Part shown: positions 59,103 to 64,000 of the stretch, piece by piece
Layout of the letters: every line of letters begins with the position of its first letter
Position numbering within the stretch: the first letter of the stretch is position 1
Assembly (NCBI GenBank): GCA_014879575.1
Contig: JACSRU010000108.1
Location: 24,334 to 88,333 of the forward strand
Direction of reading: 5' to 3'
Source of the DNA: Chthoniobacterales bacterium
GTDB taxonomy: Bacteria > Verrucomicrobiota > Verrucomicrobiia > Chthoniobacterales > Terrimicrobiaceae
DNA length: 64,000 nt
Program-made: the position numbers and the translations under genes
The notes under the pieces: generated by a model
The model's input: the letters and a program-made list of their open reading frames with translations, nothing else
The model's database searches: none
Told to the model about the DNA's origin: nothing

Positions 59103-61139
59103 ATGCCATCCCATTCCATGAAACTGACTCTCGATGAATTTTCCCCCGCCACCTACGAGGATTGGCGGCGGGCGGCGGAGGAATCCCTCAAAGGCGCGCC
59201 GTTTGACAAAAAACTGATCACCCCGACGCCGGAGGGCATCAAACTCCAGCCCATTTATGGAAAGGCGGATGTCGAGGCTCTCGCGCTTCCCGAATCCTGG
59301 CCCGGGCTCCCGCCCTTCGTGCGGGGGGCATCGGCTGCGGGGAACAAGAAGCGTCCCTGGCTTGTCGCCCAGGAACTCCCCTATGGATGCGCGGAAAAGT
59401 TTCAGGCCGCACTCAGAAACGATCTGCGAAGAGGTCAGAATTGCGTGTCCCTCCTTCTGGACGCCGCAACGCGCCGGTGCCTGGACCCGGACGAGGCCGA
59501 CGGGGAGGAGGTCGGAAAATGCGGACTCTCCCTTGCGACGCTCGGGGATGCCGCCCGCGCGTTTGCGGGTGTGGATTTCCATGCGGTGCCCGTTCTGGCT
59601 TTTGCCGGCGCCAGCGCCCTTCCTCTCGCCGGACTCCTGCAGGCGGTCACTGGCGACAAGGGCTTCTCGGGTGCCGTGCTGGCAGACCCGCTGACTGAGT
59701 GGGCCCGCGATGGAAAGCTCGCCATGAGCCTGGATGAGGCGTATGCGGAAATGGCCGCGCTTTCCCAATGGGCGGTCGGCAAGAAAATCCGCACGGCGGG
59801 CATCCAGGCCAACCTCTGGGCGGATGCCGGGGGCACCGCCGTCGAGGAGCTGGCCTTCGGCCTTGCGACAGGGGCCGCCTATTTCCGCGCGCTTGCCACG
59901 GCTGGAATCCCCGACAACGAAATCGCGCCGCGCTTTGTCATGGCACTTTCCCTCGGTTCGAATCTTTTTATGGAGATCGCCAAGTTGCGGGCGGCCCGCA
60001 TGCTCTGGAGCCGGATTGTCGAATCTTTCGGCGTCCCCGCCGCACCGCTTTTCCTCCACGGTCGTTCCAGCCTGTTCAACAAATCCGTTCTCGATCCGCA
60101 CACAAACATGCTGCGTGCCACGGCGGAAGGCTTTGCAGGCGTTGTGGGTGGTGTGGACAGCATGCATGTCGCCGCCTTTGATGAACTCATTCGCACGCCG
60201 GATGAATTCTCCACCCGTATCGCGCGCAATCTCCATGTCATCCTCTCGGAAGAGTGCGGGTTTGCGGAAGTGGCGGACGCGGCCGGCGGTTCGTGGTATG
60301 TCGAATCGCTGACCATCGAACTCGCCAGGAAGGCCTGGGAGTTGTTCCAGGAAGTCGAGAAACGCGGTGGCATGGCCGTCGCGCTTCGTGAGGGCTTCCC
60401 CCAGGCGGCTGTTGCCGCGAGTGCGAAGGCCCGGCGGGATGCCGTTTCCAAACGCCGCACGGCGATCCTCGGAGTCAACCTCTTTCCGAATCCCGCCGAG
60501 ATCCCGCTGAGCCCGGATCCGGAGGCTGGGAGTTTTGCGATCCGCGCGGAGGGCGTCGCGGCAACACGGAAGGGAGGCGTGCGCCTCTCCTCACCCAGTG
60601 TCGGGGAAGTCGCCCGGGCATTTCAAGCCGGCGCCACCATTGGAGAAATTCGCAAGGCGCTGCCGCGGAAGGCCGCGCCGGCACCCGAGATTTCCCGCGT
60701 GGAAATCCTCCGGGCCGCCGAAGGCTATGAACGCCTCCGGGCCGCCACGAAAAATGCGCCGCCCAAGGTCTGGCTCGCAAAGTTCGGGCCTCCCAAACAA
60801 TCCAAGGCGCGCGCCGATTTCTCCTCCGGATTCTTCTCGGCCGGCGGTTTCGAGGTTCTCCAAACAACCGCCGGTGCCAAATCCCCCGGGGAGGCATTGG
60901 AACAGGCTCTGGATTCGAAGGCCGGGATTGTTGTCGTCTGCTCGACGGATGACACGTATCCGGAAATCATCCCCGCCTTCGTGCCGGCCCTGAAAGCCAA
61001 AATGCCGGGCGTGAAGGTTCTCCTGGCCGGGTTTCCCGCCGACCAGATCGAGGCCCATAAGGCCTCGGGCGTCGAGGATTTCATCCACCTCAAGGTGGAT
61101 TGCCTCGCCTTCCTCAACCGCCTCATCAAAGAACTCTGA
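59103..61139 (+). CDS. mutA: Methylmalonyl-CoA mutase small subunit
   Basis: [44 protein letters not shown]...[14 protein letters not shown]...[30 protein letters not shown]; followed directly by the large subunit. Confidence 0.9.
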   Translation: MPSHSMKLTLDEFSPATYEDWRRAAEESLKGAPFDKKLITPTPEGIKLQPIYGKADVEALALPESWPGLPPFVRGASAAGNKKRPWLVAQELPYGCAEKFQAALRNDLRRGQNCVSLLLDAATRRCLDPDEADGEEVGKCGLSLATLGDAARAFAGVDFHAVPVLAFAGASALPLAGLLQAVTGDKGFSGAVLADPLTEWARDGKLAMSLDEAYAEMAALSQWAVGKKIRTAGIQANLWADAGGTAVEELAFGLATGAAYFRALATAGIPDNEIAPRFVMALSLGSNLFMEIAKLRAARMLWSRIVESFGVPAAPLFLHGRSSLFNKSVLDPHTNMLRATAEGFAGVVGGVDSMHVAAFDELIRTPDEFSTRIARNLHVILSEECGFAEVADAAGGSWYVESLTIELARKAWELFQEVEKRGGMAVALREGFPQAAVAASAKARRDAVSKRRTAILGVNLFPNPAEIPLSPDPEAGSFAIRAEGVAATRKGGVRLSSPSVGEVARAFQAGATIGEIRKALPRKAAPAPEISRVEILRAAEGYERLRAATKNAPPKVWLAKFGPPKQSKARADFSSGFFSAGGFEVLQTTAGAKSPGEALEQALDSKAGIVVVCSTDDTYPEIIPAFVPALKAKMPGVKVLLAGFPADQIEAHKASGVEDFIHLKVDCLAFLNRLIKEL

Positions 61140-61186
61140 CCCACAAAGAAAATCCCGATCTCCCGCGCGAATCATTCCCTGATGCC

Positions 61187-63361
<2,175 letters not shown>

Positions 63362-63651
63362 CCACAAGCGTTTCCGGAAGTCACTTCCTGCGCTCCGAAA
63401 AACCTTCCTGTTTTGCACGGCCTGCTGGTGAATCACTCGACTTTTTTTCCCAAGGAAATAAAGTCCCCTCATGGCGCGCGGCACCAACATTTGTCCTTAT
63501 TGCGAGATTCCCGTGGAGATGTCACAATGACGCTGTCCGCCGTGCCGACAACAGATTCTTTTGGAAGCGCGGGGCACCATGGTTCTGTGGACCTTGGGAG
63601 AAATTCGCTCCGGAATCCTCGGGGGGCTGCCGGCCCATTTGTCGGAGCATT

Positions 63652-63673
63652 TTATAAAATATGGGACTGACCC
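63652..63673. repeat. Second copy of the GGGTCAGTCCC element terminus
   Basis: TTATAAAATATGGGACTGACCC, identical over 22 nt to 25525..25546. Confidence 0.85.
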
Positions 63674-63793
63674 CTTATGGGAGTATCCTTGCGGTTTTGA
63701 GCGGGGTCTTGTTGGCGCTTTGTTATGCGCCGGTGGGCTGGGGGGATCTTTGTTGGTTGGCACTTGTTCCCCTGATTTCCGCAGCGTGGCTGC
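63661..63793 (+). CDS. N-terminal fragment of a membrane protein, apolipoprotein N-acyltransferase (Lnt)-like
   Basis: ATG within the repeat: MGLTPYGSILAVLSGVLLALCYAPVGWGDLCWLALVPLISAAW; Lnt-like first TM segments, then similarity is lost at the junction near 63790. Confidence 0.45.
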
Positions 63794-64000
63794 TCAGGCC
63801 GCCTTGCGTCCGAGCTCGCGCAGCCGCGCCTGCCAGCGGGCGACGCCGGCGGCGCCGAGTTGCTCGACCATCCCGATCAGCGTCGTGTGCACCGGCGCGA
63901 TACCGACCATGCCGAGCATGTTGCGCTCCAGCGCCTTCACGCTGTGGGCGCGGAAGTACCAGCGGTACACGAGCGCCGGCATGCCCATGGTCACCACCAC
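63794..64000 (-). CDS. C-terminal part of an NAD(P)H oxidoreductase, flavodoxin-fold-like (continues past right edge)
   Basis: VVTMGMPALVYRWYFRAHSVKALERNMLGMVGIAPVHTTLIGMVEQLGAAGVARWQARLRELGRKAA*; recalled resemblance to NAD(P)H quinone oxidoreductase C-termini. Confidence 0.5.
   Translation of the reverse strand: MVVTMGMPALVYRWYFRAHSVKALERNMLGMVGIAPVHTTLIGMVEQLGAAGVARWQARLRELGRKAA

Overview
The window reads as a high-GC bacterial chromosome segment, probably Verrucomicrobiota-like (inferred from gene content; no search was run). It is densely coding with mostly housekeeping genes: fkp, GT9 glycosyltransferase, ruvC, lipB, pdxA, nadE, ABC exporter, acpP, Hsp33, FUSC, oppC/oppD, SOD, acetyl-CoA hydrolase-GNAT plus HDAC, ftsK-rodZ-rimO, gapA-pgk, secA, ald-proA, sucCD, a polysaccharide/glycosyltransferase cluster, mtaP, a 5S-type carboxyltransferase and mutAB. 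One tRNA-Gly(TCC) is present; no rRNA or CRISPR array was seen. The strongest non-standard signals are: (i) a small element with 23-bp inverted repeats (GGGTCAGTCCCATA..TTATAAT) after rimO, whose right end recurs as a 22-nt identity about 38 kb away, and which in both places supplies the only in-frame ATG of a membrane/secretory protein; (ii) an abrupt right-edge junction where an Lnt-like N-terminus runs into a very GC-rich gene on the opposite strand; (iii) a GNAT-fused acetyl-CoA hydrolase/transferase overlapping an HDAC-family deacetylase; (iv) a probable kinase-pseudokinase-TM-Sel1 protein; (v) a possibly exported PD-(D/E)XK-like protein overlapping an OprB-type porin; (vi) two gene fragments (GT21-like next to the tRNA, LuxR-like next to an epimerase); and (vii) a nested terminator-like hairpin between gapA and pgk. 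All family calls come from reading the translations; none was checked against a database.
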